Of a stretch of 59,614 nucleotides of DNA, positions 58,487-59,614 are shown piece after piece (the stretch's first letter is position 1; every line of letters begins with the position of its first letter). A model generated the notes under the pieces. That model was given only the letters and a program-made list of their open reading frames with translations. It was not told the DNA's origin and did no database searches. The stretch comes from Pseudonocardia acidicola (lineage in GTDB: Bacteria > Actinomycetota > Actinomycetes > Mycobacteriales > Pseudonocardiaceae): NCBI RefSeq assembly GCF_012911935.1, contig NZ_JAAXLA010000041.1, positions 1-59,614 of the forward strand, given 5' to 3'. The position numbers and the translations under genes were made by a program.

Positions 58487-59042
58487 GGTGGAGGCGCGGG
58501 ACGTCGTCACCCCGGGGCCGGCCACCGCGGACCCCGATGCCGTCACCGCCGGTCCGGTGACCACTGCGGTGGACGAGGGAACGGCGGTGGCCACCGACAC
58601 CGCGGCCACCCGGGATGCCGCGCCCAGCAGGGCGGTCGGGACCGCGGCCCCCGCCGGCCCGACGCCCCCGGAACCGGCCACGGCCGAACCTGCCCGGCCG
58701 GAGCCCGGCACGGAGGAGCGGCCGCCGGCCGTGGACTCCGCGCTCGCGTCATTGGACGCGGGGCTGACCGGCGGCGTCGCGTCCGCACCGCGGCCGAGGT
58801 CGGCGGCCGATGTCGTGTCCTCCGTCGTGGCGCAGGCCCGGCCGGGCCCGCACCCCGGCTCGGCGCTGCCGAACCCGGACGGCTACGCGCCGTCCACCGA
58901 GTTCATGATCAAGGCCAACAACGGGGCGAAGCGCTACTACGACCTGGGGTCGCCCTACTACGTGCGCACCCGCGCCGACCTGTGGTTCCACAGCGCCGAG
59001 GACGCCGAGCGGGCCGGTTTCAGTTCGTGGAACGACCGCTGA
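58362..59042 (+). CDS. Membrane-anchored protein with conserved C-terminal domain (ArfC-like position)
   Basis: A 226-residue protein with an N-terminal helix (WPWVLVIVIVGLVAVVALLA), a Thr/Ala/Pro-rich linker of about 130 residues and a compact C-terminal domain of about 55 residues (PNPDGYAPSTEFMIKANNGA, then YYVRTRADLWFHSAEDAERA and GFSSWNDR). That last domain is found in many actinobacterial envelope proteins and usually closes with the A-E-x-AGF-x-x-W pattern. The GTG has a GGGAG site 8 bases before it. It ends the arf-like unit and is followed by a strong terminator. Function is unknown. Confidence 0.75.
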   Translation: MTDQVWPWVLVIVIVGLVAVVALLARRRSTATAPVGPDATAEVEARDVVTPGPATADPDAVTAGPVTTAVDEGTAVATDTAATRDAAPSRAVGTAAPAGPTPPEPATAEPARPEPGTEERPPAVDSALASLDAGLTGGVASAPRPRSAADVVSSVVAQARPGPHPGSALPNPDGYAPSTEFMIKANNGAKRYYDLGSPYYVRTRADLWFHSAEDAERAGFSSWNDR

Positions 59043-59058
59043 CACCCCCGGACACACG

Positions 59059-59091
59059 ACCGCCGGGCCGGCAGAGCCGGCCCGGCGGTCG
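59059..59091. terminator. Bidirectional terminator hairpin
   Basis: Perfect 15-base stem GACCGCCGGGCCGGC with an AGA loop, lying between the convergent arf-like unit and korB. There is no T-run, as is usual in high-GC genomes. Confidence 0.8.
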
Positions 59092-59108
59092 GTGATCGGT
59101 GGTGCGTG

Positions 59109-59614
59109 TCAGCCGGCGACGGTCCAGGTGTCGCGGCCGTTGAGCAGGGCTTGCAGGTCGGCCCCGCCGTTGGCGGTGGCGTTCTCGCGGGCCTGGGTGA
59201 GCTGGGCGCGGGCGGCGTCGTCGTAGGTGGTGCGGTCGACGTTGCGGAAGATGCCGGTGACGGTGTGGGTGAGGTCCTGGTCGGACAGCCTCGACAGGGC
59301 GAAGGCCAGGTTGTGGTCGGTCTGGTCGTGGACCACGATCTGGCCGGGGTCGATCTCGTCGACCTTGGCCACGGCGAGCCCGAAGCCGTCCTGGACCACG
59401 GCGTAGCTGCCCAGGCCGTCGGGGCTGCCGGGGTCGGCGGGGCCGAAGCGGATCGGTTCGCCGTGGCGGATGGTGATGAGCCGCTGCGGGGCGGTGTCGG
59501 GTTTGCGGAGCAGGTCGAAGCTGCCGTCGTTGAAGATCGGGCAGTCCTGGTAGATCTCGACCAGGGCGGTGCCGCGGTGCGCGGCGGCCGCGGCGAGGAC
59601 CTCGGTCAGCCCCT
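59109..59614 (-). CDS. korB: 2-oxoglutarate:ferredoxin oxidoreductase beta subunit (5' part outside the window)
   Basis: The C-terminal 168 residues of KorB. The frame is open to the window edge and begins GLTEVLAAAAAHRGTALVEI, then YQDCPIFNDGSFDLLRKPDT, HGEPIRFGPADPGSPDGLGS and the end DLTHTVTGIFRNVDRTTYDD. These are the typical C-terminal residues of actinobacterial KorB. The thiamine-diphosphate and Fe-S motifs lie further upstream outside the window. KorAB decarboxylates 2-oxoglutarate with ferredoxin as acceptor and in mycobacteria supports a CoA-dependent branch of the TCA cycle. The gene is convergent with the arf-like unit. Confidence 0.92.
   Translation of the reverse strand, partial: GLTEVLAAAAAHRGTALVEIYQDCPIFNDGSFDLLRKPDTAPQRLITIRHGEPIRFGPADPGSPDGLGSYAVVQDGFGLAVAKVDEIDPGQIVVHDQTDHNLAFALSRLSDQDLTHTVTGIFRNVDRTTYDDAARAQLTQARENATANGGADLQALLNGRDTWTVAG

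Overview
The window is GC-rich actinobacterial chromosome, most likely from Pseudonocardia or a close relative in Pseudonocardiaceae. The genus is my inference. It rests on many GTG starts, a BldC regulator, F420-type and LmbE-type enzymes, a menaquinone pathway matching the mycobacterial order, and a 14-subunit complex I. No tRNA, rRNA, CRISPR array, transposase or prophage gene was seen.

Layout. 1-2621: end of resB and complete resC (cytochrome c maturation). 2718-5641: a ParA/MinD-like ATPase, a tiny membrane protein, bldC and a DUF4229 protein. 5597-10728, minus strand: menA, a secreted protein, menE, menB and a PAS-ANTAR regulator. 11061-17596: a GntR-led block of a metallo-beta-lactamase lactonase, a hydroxyacid-oxoacid transhydrogenase, an FmdB zinc ribbon with a His-rich tail and a large FAD/Fe-S dehydrogenase. 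I read it as a 4-hydroxybutyrate-type pathway that regenerates 2-oxoglutarate. 17624-24219: mixed genes (F420 oxidoreductase, an SOS-box gene of unknown function, a patatin remnant, aldo-keto reductase, a HesB-like protein, ABC-F, PIG-L deacetylase, Old Yellow Enzyme). 24344-26011: menD.

26022-31306 is the most unusual part. A TasA-like protein fused to RTX repeats, a second TasA/CalY-like protein and a SipW-type signal peptidase are followed by a membrane histidine kinase and a LuxR-type response regulator. It looks like a dedicated extracellular-fibre system with its own processing and sensing. 31314-34947: menF, a DUF3592 protein, an EamA transporter without a normal start codon, and an inositol-phosphatase-like protein. 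35114-39673: two GT4 glycosyltransferases, menG and menJ. 39775-56083: nuoABCDEFGHIJKLMN. 56088-57089: a polyprenyl diphosphate synthase. The rest holds a decayed RarD-like remnant, an arfABC-like three-gene unit and the 3' part of korB.

Together, cytochrome c assembly, nearly the whole menaquinone pathway (menA, menB, menD, menE, menF, menG, menJ, side-chain synthase) and complex I sit in about 57 kb. That is a respiratory gene neighbourhood in which the quinone and its main reductase are encoded side by side. Small palindromic elements are scattered through it: one family with two copies, one inside a coding sequence, and a tandem duplication between nuoC and nuoD.
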